Assembly: GCA_023475225.1 (NCBI GenBank)
Contig: JAMCVK010000038.1
Span: 1-64,000 of the forward strand
Direction: 5' to 3'
Length of the DNA stretch: 64,000 nucleotides
DNA from: Chloroflexota bacterium
GTDB taxonomy: Bacteria; Chloroflexota; UBA6077; FW602-bin22; JAMCVK01
Shown here: positions 18,057-26,598 of the stretch, in pieces
Position numbering within the stretch: position 1 is the stretch's first letter
Layout: every line of letters begins with the position of its first letter
Position numbers and translations under genes: made by a program
The notes under the pieces: generated by a model
Seen by the model: only the letters and a program-made list of their open reading frames with translations
The model's database searches: none
What the model was told of the DNA's origin: nothing

Positions 18057-19517
18057 CTATCCCTCTCTTTGCCCCCTGTGATCTTTGGGGTTGATCTTTA
18101 CCTTCTGTATCTGATAGTATTCCGGCGTCTTCAGCCCGACGCGGGCGAATCGCTTGAATGCGAACTCCTCCGCCTGGGCGACCGTTTCTTCCTCGTCCAG
18201 GGTCAGCAGTTTGTGGTTTTCCACCACCAGCCGCCCATCTACAATCACTGTTTCCACGTCGCTTGCGGCACTAGCAGCGTAGACCAGATTGTTCACGATG
18301 TTGTTGATGGGTCTCATGTGCGTTTTGCTAAGGTCCACCAGAATGATGTCCGCTTTCTTTTCCACCTCAAGCGACCCGATCTCGTGCTCCATCCCCAAGG
18401 CCCTCGCGCCGCCGATAGTGGCCATATCCAGAACCTGGTCGGCAGACACGACGGCGGGGTTCATCTTCGTGACCTTTTGTAGAAAAGCGGCGACCCGCAT
18501 GGACTCAAACATGTCCATATTGTCATTGACAGCGCAACTGTCCGTGCCCAGCGAGACGATCACCCCCGCGGCCAGCATGTCGGCGATGGGCGCAACCCCA
18601 TCCGCGACCTTCATGTTGCACTCCGGGTTGTGTGCCACCGCTGTCCCCGTCTCCTTGAGGATCCGAATGTCGTCGTCCGAGAGCCAGATGCAGTGCGCGC
18701 CGACGACGTCCGGGCCCAGCAGTCCAATGTCGTACAGGTACCTCACGGGGGTCTTGCCGAACAGGTTATGGATGTTATCCCACTCAAAGCGCGTTTCCGC
18801 AATGTGGACATGGATGCCGACACGGTTGCGGTTTGCCAGCGCGCGCACCTCCTTGAACAAGTCCGTGCTGCACGAGTTCGGGCAGGCCAGGCCGTACTGG
18901 AAGGCGACCCGTCCTCCCACTGACTCCTGGCATCGGGCGATCAATTGATCGGCCAGGTCCATCGCCACATCCATAGGCAGAATCATGCCGGGCCGCTTCC
19001 ACTGATCCACGTCGGTCAGGGTGAGGGCGTGCACGGCACGTATGCCTGCCTCCTCGTACGCCCCAATGACCTTGGGGTGGGTGGCCCACTCCATATTCAG
19101 GATGCAAGTGATTCCTGATTTCAGCGCCTCCACGCAGCCGAGCTGCGTGGTGTGGTACTCCAGATCGTACTCGCCAGCCAGGTAATCCTGGACGGCGAGG
19201 ACGATCCTGGGCGAGGACACGCGGTCAATCCAGTCGGCCAGCGTCAGGTCGTCCCGGCTGCCCTTGAGGAAGTTCTGCAAGAAGTGGTGATGCGTGTCAA
19301 TGAGGCCGGGCAGCACCGCCTTATGGCGGGCATCAATGATCTTTCTGCCGGTGTACCGCGCCGCCAGTTCCTCCGACGGCCCCACAGCCGCGATGCGTCC
19401 GTCCGCGACCGCCACCGCACCATCGTACAGGATGCTCCGGGCGTCGTCCATGGCAATCACGACGCCGTTCCGTATGAGAATGTCAACCTCAGTTGGACAT
19501 TCGGTTGTATCCCTCAT
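18057..19517 (-). CDS. amidohydrolase (SAH/MTA deaminase, TrzN/AtzB-like)
   Basis: 486-residue metal-dependent hydrolase. Metal ligands are visible as the His cluster in GLIDTHHHFL, HVHIAE, GAHCIWL and LGTDSCAVND. The beta-sandwich N-terminus (DILIRNGVVIAMDD) and C-terminal IILVDLSKTHMRP complete the fold. Relatives deaminate or dechlorinate nitrogen heterocycles such as S-adenosylhomocysteine, methylthioadenosine, guanine and triazines. In this operon it suggests that the imported compound or an intermediate carries a ring nitrogen or an exocyclic amine, which is an inference. The start overlaps the upstream Fe-S subunit gene by four bases. Confidence 0.88.
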   Translation of the reverse strand: MRDTTECPTEVDILIRNGVVIAMDDARSILYDGAVAVADGRIAAVGPSEELAARYTGRKIIDARHKAVLPGLIDTHHHFLQNFLKGSRDDLTLADWIDRVSSPRIVLAVQDYLAGEYDLEYHTTQLGCVEALKSGITCILNMEWATHPKVIGAYEEAGIRAVHALTLTDVDQWKRPGMILPMDVAMDLADQLIARCQESVGGRVAFQYGLACPNSCSTDLFKEVRALANRNRVGIHVHIAETRFEWDNIHNLFGKTPVRYLYDIGLLGPDVVGAHCIWLSDDDIRILKETGTAVAHNPECNMKVADGVAPIADMLAAGVIVSLGTDSCAVNDNMDMFESMRVAAFLQKVTKMNPAVVSADQVLDMATIGGARALGMEHEIGSLEVEKKADIILVDLSKTHMRPINNIVNNLVYAASAASDVETVIVDGRLVVENHKLLTLDEEETVAQAEEFAFKRFARVGLKTPEYYQIQKVKINPKDHRGQREG

Positions 19518-20641
19518 GGGAGCGCCTCATTGATGATTTCTACCAGGTCTTTCACTTGAACATTCAGCTTGTCCCGGCCAATCATCCGCTGGAAATTGAC
19601 GTAACAAGCCGGGCACGACGTGGCCAGAAGTTCTGCGCCGCACTCAGTCACCTGTCTCAGGCGCTGCGCGGCAACCCGGGCCGCGATCTCGTCAAAGGCC
19701 GAAAACACCCCACCACCAGCACCGCAGCAAAGGGCGTTTTCGCGGCTGGAATACATCTCCACCAGTTCTAGGCCAGGAACCGCCCGCAGCAAGTCTCGCG
19801 GTGGGTCGTACATCTTGAGATGCCGCCCCAGAACGCACGGGTCATGCCAGGTCACTCGCGCCTCCAGGTCTGTCATCTTTCCAGCCACCAGCGGCGGCAG
19901 AAACTGGCTGATGTGCACAACCTCCAAGCTATGCTCCACGCCCATCTCCCGCGGGTAAATCATCTTGAACACCCGGTAACACGATGGGCAGGTGGTCAGG
20001 AGGATATCTGGGTCGTGCTCCTTGATGTGCCCCATGGCCCAGGTCGCGGCTTCTCTGGCCGTCTCCACCTGCCCCGTCTCGTAAAGCGGGTAACCACAAC
20101 ATGCGTCGTCTTCCAGCACGGCGAAGTCTAGCCCCAATTTGCCGAGGAGTTCGCCTGTCGCCTGGACCACCTTGCGCGCCTTCCGGATCGTGGTGCAGCC
20201 TGGGAAGTAGAGAATGGAGGCTTTCTTGCGCGCTGGGGATGCCTCCCCACCCCAGCGTCCTCCTCTGGGCCCGTACAGGTTGTGGTGCGTCACGACATTC
20301 TCGGCAATCCGCCGGTGGATCAGAAGGCTATGTCCAGCTGTCGCCAGATCCACACGCCAGGCGTGGAAGATGTCCGCAAGCGGCACCCCTACCGGGCAGT
20401 GGGACTGGCAACTTGCACACAGCGTGCACTGAAAAGCATGCTCCAGCAGCGCGTCCGTGATTTCAATCTCGTTCTCCAGCGTGGCGCGGGCCAAGCGCAC
20501 CCTCCCACGGGCATATTGGGTTTCCCAACCGGGCGTATAGGGGTAGGTCGGGCAGACGTTCTCAACGCCTTCCCACCCCCACACGCGGCAGAAGCCGCAA
20601 CGGGAACAATCATAGATTTGATATCTGAGTTTCTCTAGCAT
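19514..20641 (-). CDS. GlcF/HdrD-like iron-sulfur subunit with CCG domains
   Basis: About 375 residues. Two N-terminal [4Fe-4S] clusters of ferredoxin type are visible (CSRCGFC with a following CP, and CTLCASCQSHCP), then two cysteine-rich CCG modules (DDACCGYP and ALCCGAGGGVF) as in glycolate oxidase GlcF, GlpC and heterodisulfide reductase HdrD. It passes electrons from the FAD subunit encoded just upstream, 28 bases away, to a quinone or another carrier. ATG 20641 follows GGAGG by nine bases; the open frame reaches further upstream but without a ribosome site. Confidence 0.88.
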   Translation of the reverse strand: MLEKLRYQIYDCSRCGFCRVWGWEGVENVCPTYPYTPGWETQYARGRVRLARATLENEIEITDALLEHAFQCTLCASCQSHCPVGVPLADIFHAWRVDLATAGHSLLIHRRIAENVVTHHNLYGPRGGRWGGEASPARKKASILYFPGCTTIRKARKVVQATGELLGKLGLDFAVLEDDACCGYPLYETGQVETAREAATWAMGHIKEHDPDILLTTCPSCYRVFKMIYPREMGVEHSLEVVHISQFLPPLVAGKMTDLEARVTWHDPCVLGRHLKMYDPPRDLLRAVPGLELVEMYSSRENALCCGAGGGVFSAFDEIAARVAAQRLRQVTECGAELLATSCPACYVNFQRMIGRDKLNVQVKDLVEIINEALP

Positions 20642-20669
20642 GGTAAGGCTCCTCCAACGCCAGCCACAT

Positions 20670-22010
20670 CTACAGCCCGACGACACCGGGATTCATAATG
20701 TGGTTTGGATCCAGCGCTTTCTTGATGGCCTGCAACGTCCGCCAGTACCCTGTATTGCTCAGATGTTTCTCCAGGTAGGGGGCCCACTGCTGCCCCTTGG
20801 AATAGGGAGACCCGCCCATGGCCAGGGCCTTGTCCATCATCTCGCCTAAAGCCTTCTGGATTTTGGCGTACTCTTCCTTGTCACCGGGATGATGGAACAT
20901 CAGGCTCACGTGCTCGGAACCCGTCGGCCCCGGGAACATCTGCTGTGCGTACTTCTTGATGCCGTGCCCTTCCATGATCTCGCGCATGACGTAGGTGGCT
21001 TCTTCCAGTTTCGCAAACGGGAGAAAGTAGTTAACTGCACCAGCGATGCCATCCTTGAACTCCTCACCCGTGTTGAACCATCGGCGTTCCCAGAACTTCT
21101 GAGGACCTTCGGGGCCTGCGAACCGAATGTTGGGGTATTTTCGGACGATAGACCGTATTCTTTCCAGATGGTGATCCACTTCCTCGGCGTCGCCCTCAAC
21201 GTTCACGTCAAACAAAATCATGTCTGGTTTGATGACGGGGACGGAGATGTAGCACACGAGGTTGCGGAGGGCGATCTCGCGGAAGATGTTGATGGCGTCG
21301 TGCAGGTTACTCCCGACGTAGCGTTCCAGGTAGATTTTCTCAGGCCAGGGATACATTCGCAGCGTGGCCTCGGTGATGACTCCAAAAGTGCCCTCTGAGC
21401 CGATGAAAAGGCCCGCCAGATCGGGGCCCAGGCAGTAGCGGAAGAAACTGTCCGAGTTCAGGTTGCCTGCGCTCCCCGTGTTCACGACATTGCCCATGGG
21501 CAGGACGACCTTCAACCCGATGACCTGATCTCCCTGCGTCACGTACTTGATGTTCCCCCAGCCGACGCCCGGGCGGGCGATGTGCGCGCCTAGCGTGCCT
21601 GCTATGGCCCCTGACGGGGCGATGCCGATCTTCCAGCCCTTCTTTTCAAGGGTGTCCATCAACTTCACAAACGTGATGCCGGCCTCCACGGTGACCGTGC
21701 CCGTGTCCTCGTCGATGTCTAGGATCTTGTCCATTCGCAGGGTCTCTAGGACAATGCCACTGTCCGACTGGCAGCCCCCCTCCTGCGCTGACCCGCCGCC
21801 CCTAGGTGACACGGGGATCTTCAACTCATTGGCCAGTTTGAGAATTTCTGCCACCTGTTCCGTCATGCCGAGATCATGGAAGGGCGCAGGCCACAAAGGG
21901 GGTTGGATGCCGAAATCCTGGGTGTATGTCAGCAGGACAAACTTCTCATCCGTGACGTACTCGAGCCCCACGATCTCGGCCAGCCGATTCAGAACGTACT
22001 TCTTATCCAT
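20670..22010 (-). CDS. FAD-binding 2-hydroxyacid dehydrogenase, GlcD-like
   Basis: About 446 residues of the vanillyl-alcohol oxidase/PCMH flavoprotein family. The FAD-binding part includes SPRGGGSAQEGG and TVTVEAGITF, the C-terminal part ends in LDPNHIMNPG as in D-lactate and glycolate dehydrogenases. With the CCG iron-sulfur subunit downstream it should form a two-subunit dehydrogenase oxidising a 2-hydroxyacid or related alcohol. ATG 22010 is preceded by AGGAGAGG. An open frame extends 34 codons further into the end of the aldolase gene and is probably not used. Confidence 0.86.
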   Translation of the reverse strand: MDKKYVLNRLAEIVGLEYVTDEKFVLLTYTQDFGIQPPLWPAPFHDLGMTEQVAEILKLANELKIPVSPRGGGSAQEGGCQSDSGIVLETLRMDKILDIDEDTGTVTVEAGITFVKLMDTLEKKGWKIGIAPSGAIAGTLGAHIARPGVGWGNIKYVTQGDQVIGLKVVLPMGNVVNTGSAGNLNSDSFFRYCLGPDLAGLFIGSEGTFGVITEATLRMYPWPEKIYLERYVGSNLHDAINIFREIALRNLVCYISVPVIKPDMILFDVNVEGDAEEVDHHLERIRSIVRKYPNIRFAGPEGPQKFWERRWFNTGEEFKDGIAGAVNYFLPFAKLEEATYVMREIMEGHGIKKYAQQMFPGPTGSEHVSLMFHHPGDKEEYAKIQKALGEMMDKALAMGGSPYSKGQQWAPYLEKHLSNTGYWRTLQAIKKALDPNHIMNPGVVGL

Positions 22011-22048
22011 GCCATGCCTCTCCTTGACCATTCGGGAATCCTTGCACG

Positions 22049-22801
22049 CTACGCTAAGAAAAGGATTGCGCTGATTTTCCGCACCAGCGCGTCTGGCATA
22101 GCGGATTGCCACACCCGCCGCCCGATGGCGACGCCGGCGGCCCCCGACTCGACCACTTCGCGCACCATCTGAAGCATGTCGTCCTCGCCCTCGCCATTGC
22201 TAGGTCCCCCGGCCACCAGAATCGGCGCCGGTACCGCTTTCACCACCTGCTTGAAGGACTCTACATGCCCGCAGTAGTTAGTCTTGACGATATCCGCGCC
22301 GACCTCAAATCCAATCCTGGCGGCATGGGCGATGGTCTCCGCATCGTAGGCCTTTTCCGCGGGCGGCATCATCTCCGCCAACACGGGCATTCCGAACCTG
22401 TCGCACTGCTCAATCAACTCGCCCAGGTAGCGCATCATGGCCGTCTCCCCGCCTCGCCCAAAGAATACAGACACTGCCACAGCGTCTGCATCCATGCGCA
22501 GTGCGGTCTCAACCGTTGCCAGTGGCGTCTCCTGGGTGCTTTCCAGCGCCAGCCCCGGCGCCAGGCTCACCCGCAAGACAATGCCCGTTGAGGGTTTCAG
22601 GACAGTCTCCACCGCGCGGGTAAACCCAGGCCCCATCAGCAGCGCGTTCGCGCCGCCGTCCAGCACTTTCTGGACGATAAACGCTGGGCAGTCAATCCCC
22701 TTTACAGGGCCGAGCCACGCCGCGTGGTCCAGCGCAATCAGCAGGCAGCGGCGGTCAGTCCCTACCAGCAACCGTTGCAAGCGTCTCTTCTTTCCGATCA
22801 T
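22049..22801 (-). CDS. class I aldolase, DhnA/LsrF type
   Basis: 250-residue TIM-barrel Schiff-base aldolase. The active-site Lys is in VGADIVKTNYCG; the start of the barrel has LIALDHAAWLGP, and the phosphate site includes ILVAGGPSNGE and AAGVAIGRRVW. Relatives are fructose-bisphosphate aldolase class I, 2-amino-3,7-dideoxy-D-threo-hept-6-ulosonate synthase and LsrF, which is a thiolase on phosphorylated AI-2. An FGGY kinase is encoded directly upstream (12-base gap), so a phosphorylated sugar-like substrate is likely to be cleaved here. Exact substrate unknown. Confidence 0.82.
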   Translation of the reverse strand: MIGKKRRLQRLLVGTDRRCLLIALDHAAWLGPVKGIDCPAFIVQKVLDGGANALLMGPGFTRAVETVLKPSTGIVLRVSLAPGLALESTQETPLATVETALRMDADAVAVSVFFGRGGETAMMRYLGELIEQCDRFGMPVLAEMMPPAEKAYDAETIAHAARIGFEVGADIVKTNYCGHVESFKQVVKAVPAPILVAGGPSNGEGEDDMLQMVREVVESGAAGVAIGRRVWQSAMPDALVRKISAILFLA

Positions 22802-22813
22802 CCTCTCTCCTCC

Positions 22814-24295
22814 TCATTCAACGCGCGCCTGTTTCCACGCAAAAGCCGAAAATGCCCGATAGCGCAGATACGCTCGATCATACACCTCCGCGAGCTCCCG
22901 GCGGCAGCGAACCACTTCAGGAGCCTCAAAGGTGCTCAGCAGGCTCTCTTGAAAACTAGCACGGCCCAGGTGCACCTGACAAAGCGCATATAGAACTCGC
23001 GTCACTGTTTCCCGCCCGGCGTAGACCAACACTTCACGCTGGCATACGTCCGCGATAATCTGGGCCCATCCGGGCGTGGCTGTGCCGCCTGCCGCCAGGG
23101 CCAGTTCGTCAACCGGAGCGCCTATCTCCTCGTAAATATCCAGCAGATGCCGCAGGCTATGGGCCACGCCCTCCATGACAGCGCGTACCAGGTGGCGCCA
23201 GTCGTGGGCCAGCTGCACGCCGTAGAAGCCACCCCGTAGCGCATCGCTCCAGTAGGGGCTTCGCTCCCCGGCCAAGTACGGAATGAAGCATACTCCCCCA
23301 GCGCCAGGCTCGACCTGCAACGCTGCGCTTACGCACTCTGCAAAGGACTTGCCCTCCTCACGCCCGCCCCACAACTTCTCATAGGCCCACACCAGACACG
23401 CCCCGGTCGTTGATGAAACGCCGCCCAGCAGCGGATACGGCCCAAAGGGGTACACATACAATCTGTTGGCCGGGTCAGCCACCCGCTGGCCTTCCCTGAG
23501 GGGCGCAAAGATCATGGACGAACTGCCCAGCGAACAGACAGCCCGGCCGGGTTTCGGTGGCGCGCCCCCAAACAGCGCCGCCACGTCCCCCATCCCGATA
23601 ACCACCTTCAGGCACGGATTCAAGCCCAGCGAGGGGGCCACATCCGGAGAGATGGAACCACCGTCCCCATCGGCTGGGCAGATGGGCGGCAGGACTTCTG
23701 CGCTCAGGTTCGCCAGCGCCAGCCGCTCCATCGCCCAGCACCGTTTGTCCCAGTCCAGCAAGCCTGTGCCCCCCGCCTCTGTGAGGTCTGTGCAAATCAC
23801 GCCGGTCAGCCGAAAGCGCAAGTAGTCCTTGGGCCAGAGGATTCTGCGAACTTTCGCGATGACATTGGGACTGTGCCGACTGAGCCATACCAATTTCGGC
23901 AGGGTGTACGTACTGTTCAGCTGATAGGGCGGCAAGCCCAGTTGCCGCTGCAACTCCTCTGCCTCGCGGCCCGCTCGCCTGTCCAGCCACAGAATTGTGG
24001 GCTCGATCACCTGCCCATCGCCATCTAGCAGCACGGCAGTGTGCATTTGCCCGCTGAACGAGACAGCCTCCACCGACTCCAGAGCGAACCCGCTGCTCCG
24101 CAGGTCGGCCAGGGACACCTGCAGAGCATTCCACCATCCCTCGGGGTGGCCCTCTGCCCAGCTAGGCCGCGCGGAGCGATAGGAGTAGTTGTGCGTGCTG
24201 CTGTCTAGCACCCGTCCGTCACGCCCGTACAGCACGGCCTTCAGAGACGACGTCCCTACGTCGATGGTCAGAATGCTTGCTAAGGGATCCGACAT
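22814..24295 (-). CDS. FGGY-family carbohydrate kinase (xylulokinase/LsrK-like)
   Basis: 493-residue kinase. N-terminal nucleotide loop LTIDVGTSSLKAVLY, substrate loop FSGQMHTAVLLD and ILWLDRRAG (xylulokinase-like), second domain with VIGMGDVAALFGGA and the ATP site AAGGTATPGWAQIIAD. It phosphorylates a ketose, polyol or similar. Placed between a demethylating module and an aldolase, it probably activates the demethylated skeleton. FGGY kinases used on apulose, AI-2 and xylulose are all possible relatives; length and motifs do not decide between them. Confidence 0.88.
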   Translation of the reverse strand: MSDPLASILTIDVGTSSLKAVLYGRDGRVLDSSTHNYSYRSARPSWAEGHPEGWWNALQVSLADLRSSGFALESVEAVSFSGQMHTAVLLDGDGQVIEPTILWLDRRAGREAEELQRQLGLPPYQLNSTYTLPKLVWLSRHSPNVIAKVRRILWPKDYLRFRLTGVICTDLTEAGGTGLLDWDKRCWAMERLALANLSAEVLPPICPADGDGGSISPDVAPSLGLNPCLKVVIGMGDVAALFGGAPPKPGRAVCSLGSSSMIFAPLREGQRVADPANRLYVYPFGPYPLLGGVSSTTGACLVWAYEKLWGGREEGKSFAECVSAALQVEPGAGGVCFIPYLAGERSPYWSDALRGGFYGVQLAHDWRHLVRAVMEGVAHSLRHLLDIYEEIGAPVDELALAAGGTATPGWAQIIADVCQREVLVYAGRETVTRVLYALCQVHLGRASFQESLLSTFEAPEVVRCRRELAEVYDRAYLRYRAFSAFAWKQARVE

Positions 24296-24336
24296 AACCG
24301 TGTTCCTCTAACCCCCAATCTCAGTTATCGTCTGTC

Positions 24337-24405
24337 ATTCTGAGCGGAGCAAAGAATCTCTTAGCCGGCTGAGCGAGATTCTTCGTCGCTCTGCTCCTCA
24401 GGATG
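24337..24405. repeat. hairpin repeat inside the catabolic operon
   Basis: Long imperfect palindrome: ATTCTGAGCGGAGC-AAAGAATCTC faces GAGATTCTTCG-TCGCTCTGCTCCTCAG. The inner 8 bases, AGAATCTC with GAGATTCT, pair perfectly. Sequences of this kind are a common dispersed repeat in bacterial genomes. It lies between the MtmB-like and kinase genes and may act as an mRNA stabiliser or partial terminator. Confidence 0.65.
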
Positions 24406-24416
24406 AGGTTGTCGAA

Positions 24417-25805
24417 CTAATCTAGCAGGATGCCTGCCCTGATCACTTCGTCCTTAACCTCGTCGTAGATTCGCCGCCACTCATCCGTAGGCTGCAGCGT
24501 CTTCACGTCGTAGCACTCCGGGAAACTCTTGCCCTTCGGGGACCTCCCTAAATCGGACTCGTAAAGGGGCAGAAGTTTGAGGGCGATGTCATTGGCCCGG
24601 GCGCGGCTCATGCCAGCCGTCTTCTTGAACACTTCGCCCGCGAACTTGGTTTCAAGCGGGGTAATGTAGTTGGTATACTTGCCCCCTGCGCTCCTCGGGC
24701 CGGTGCAGGACGACGCCCCCGACACGGTCAGGTTCAGCATGCCCACCGCTGACTCGTACAGCAACATTTTGGTCGCCGGCCCCGCCGTCTGATTCAGAAC
24801 CGAGTTGGTGCAAATATGGGTGTTGCGGCTTAACGCCTGGAACACCAGGCTCAGCGCCCACTGTGCCCTGCGCCCGCAGTTGCCCATGTACTTCATGTCG
24901 TAGGGGAAGGATGCTCCGTTGGAAGCCTGGTAGGCCGTGTACAGCAGGAGCGTGCAGGCGATGCAGGAAAGGGTGGCCCCCTCTGGCCCGCCAGCATACC
25001 CTCCGATCATGGACCAGGAGCCGCCATAGGTGATGCCGCCGCAGTTGTAGGTCTGGCACAGTTTGTGCAGCACTTCGTACGAGGTTTTCATTTCCACGGG
25101 GGTGAGCAGCAGAACGATGTCTCTTTCGGGCTTGTACCCGCCGGGGATACCATAGCTGCCCAGAACGCCGTAATGCGTGGGGGCCGTGCCCACGGCGTAC
25201 AACCCCATGCCTTCGCGCCCGGCGCGCCGCAGGGCCTCGTAGGTCAAGTCCGCTTGCAGTTTGCCAGCGAGCAGCTCGTAGGGCGACCCAGCGCGCAGTT
25301 GGCTGCCCCAGATGGTTTGGAGAGATGGCCCTTCCAGGCAGTCTACCTCCGGGAGGCGTGCGATGCCCTCCGCGATGGGGACGAACAACTCCTCGGTCAC
25401 GGCGATGCTCAAGGGAGCGATCCACACCGGAGGGAAGGGGTCCTCAAAAGTTCTATGCCGGAACACAGCCATTTCTTCCCCTTCCCCCAGCCTGAACTCG
25501 GACGGAGCGGCATCCAGCGCCTGCTGGATCTCCGCGCGGCTAAACTTGATCACCCGCTGCGTGTCCAGGCACAGTAAGCCCACCTCTACAGCCGTATCCA
25601 TGGCTGCCTGGAAGAAGCGGTCCGCCAGGTTATCGTCCTGGTTGATGGGGTTGTCAGGTTCGCACGTCTTCTGCAAGTCATATCTCTTGAGGTTCGCCGC
25701 GATGGTCTGAGGAATAACCTCGGTATCCCACTGGAACGGCTCACAAAGGGGACCTGAGTGGGCCCTGTCCAAAACCTGCATCAATCTCTCGCGATCCAGC
25801 GTCAT
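24417..25805 (-). CDS. MtmB-family (monomethylamine methyltransferase) homologue without pyrrolysine
   Basis: 462 residues, close to archaeal MtmB. Matches by eye include AGREGMGL (archaeal AGRPGMGV), GGYAGGPEGATL (GGYAGGIEETTI), GPATKMLLYESA (GPCTEMCLLEAS) and the C-terminal GKSFPECYDVKTLQPTDEW (GKTFQECYDVKTVTPTEEY). At the place of Pyl202 it encodes Tyr203 (TAC at 25197-25199), and no in-frame UAG exists. Archaeal MtmB uses Pyl to hold methylamine, so a different methylated substrate is likely. ATG 25805 is 8 bases after AAGGAG. The cognate corrinoid protein gene is immediately upstream. Confidence 0.88.
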   Translation of the reverse strand: MTLDRERLMQVLDRAHSGPLCEPFQWDTEVIPQTIAANLKRYDLQKTCEPDNPINQDDNLADRFFQAAMDTAVEVGLLCLDTQRVIKFSRAEIQQALDAAPSEFRLGEGEEMAVFRHRTFEDPFPPVWIAPLSIAVTEELFVPIAEGIARLPEVDCLEGPSLQTIWGSQLRAGSPYELLAGKLQADLTYEALRRAGREGMGLYAVGTAPTHYGVLGSYGIPGGYKPERDIVLLLTPVEMKTSYEVLHKLCQTYNCGGITYGGSWSMIGGYAGGPEGATLSCIACTLLLYTAYQASNGASFPYDMKYMGNCGRRAQWALSLVFQALSRNTHICTNSVLNQTAGPATKMLLYESAVGMLNLTVSGASSCTGPRSAGGKYTNYITPLETKFAGEVFKKTAGMSRARANDIALKLLPLYESDLGRSPKGKSFPECYDVKTLQPTDEWRRIYDEVKDEVIRAGILLD

Positions 25806-25824
25806 GCTCATTCTCCTTCCGTGG

Positions 25825-26508
25825 TCACACAATGACGGTCTTGACCACGGGGGGCTTCTCCCTCGAGGTCATCAGAATCTCGCACAGCCTTGCTGCTGAG
25901 GCGGCGTTCTCGGCCCACCCGTCTGCGCCGATCCCTTTGGCGAATTCGGCTGTGACCGGGCCACCGCCTACGATGACATAGAACTTGTCCCGCAGTCCCA
26001 TTTCCTTCAGCACCTCAATCACTTCCTGCTGGTAAGGAAGTGAGGTTGTCATCAGGCTGGACAGAGCGATAATAGTCGCACCCCCGTCCCTGGCCGCGCT
26101 TACGAACGTCAGGGGAGGTACGTTGACGCCGAGGTCGGTGATCTCAAAGCCCCGCACTGCTATCATGTTAGCAACCAAGTTCTTGCCGATGTCGTGAATG
26201 TCCCCCGAAACCGTGCCAATAACGATGCGGCCTCTCGATTGACGGCCCTGGCCAGCCTCGATGTGCGGGCGCAGGACGGCCATGCAACGCTCCATCTTCC
26301 TACCCGCGATCATCAGTTCTGGGAGATAGATGTCACCCGCTTCAAACCGGTCGCCGACGGCGCGGATAGCCTCGGTGGCCACGTCAATGGCAGCGTTTAG
26401 GTCGACTCCCGCGTCCACGATCACCCGGGCGGCGTCCTCCACCTCTTCCACTCTGCTTTCTCCCAGGATCACCGCTCTGAGTCGCGCCAACAATTCCTCT
26501 TTCGCCAT
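25825..26508 (-). CDS. corrinoid (methyl-carrier) protein, MtmC-like
   Basis: 227 residues. N-terminal helical cap with LNAAIDVATEAIRAVGDRFEAGD, then the B12-binding domain with GDIHDIGKN (lower-ligand His), the SSLMTTS loop and VGGGPV. It should carry a methyl group from the MtmB-like protein (next gene, 19-base gap) to the pterin-binding methyltransferase encoded upstream. The order methyltransferase MeTr, corrinoid protein, MtmB-like forms one demethylation unit. Confidence 0.92.
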   Translation of the reverse strand: MAKEELLARLRAVILGESRVEEVEDAARVIVDAGVDLNAAIDVATEAIRAVGDRFEAGDIYLPELMIAGRKMERCMAVLRPHIEAGQGRQSRGRIVIGTVSGDIHDIGKNLVANMIAVRGFEITDLGVNVPPLTFVSAARDGGATIIALSSLMTTSLPYQQEVIEVLKEMGLRDKFYVIVGGGPVTAEFAKGIGADGWAENAASAARLCEILMTSREKPPVVKTVIV

Positions 26509-26598
26509 GTTCTATATCCTCCGAATGAAGGTTCCATTTCCCTCTGCGTGCTCTGCGGCCTCTGCGCTGAAACCCTGTCCGCAAATGACAGCACAACG

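Noticed and set aside
24652-25425. Open antisense-frame protein of 257 residues within the MtmB-like gene region
   Set aside because: It runs in another frame of the same strand, is Arg/His/Gly-rich, and has no motif or ribosome site; it is a by-product of high GC.
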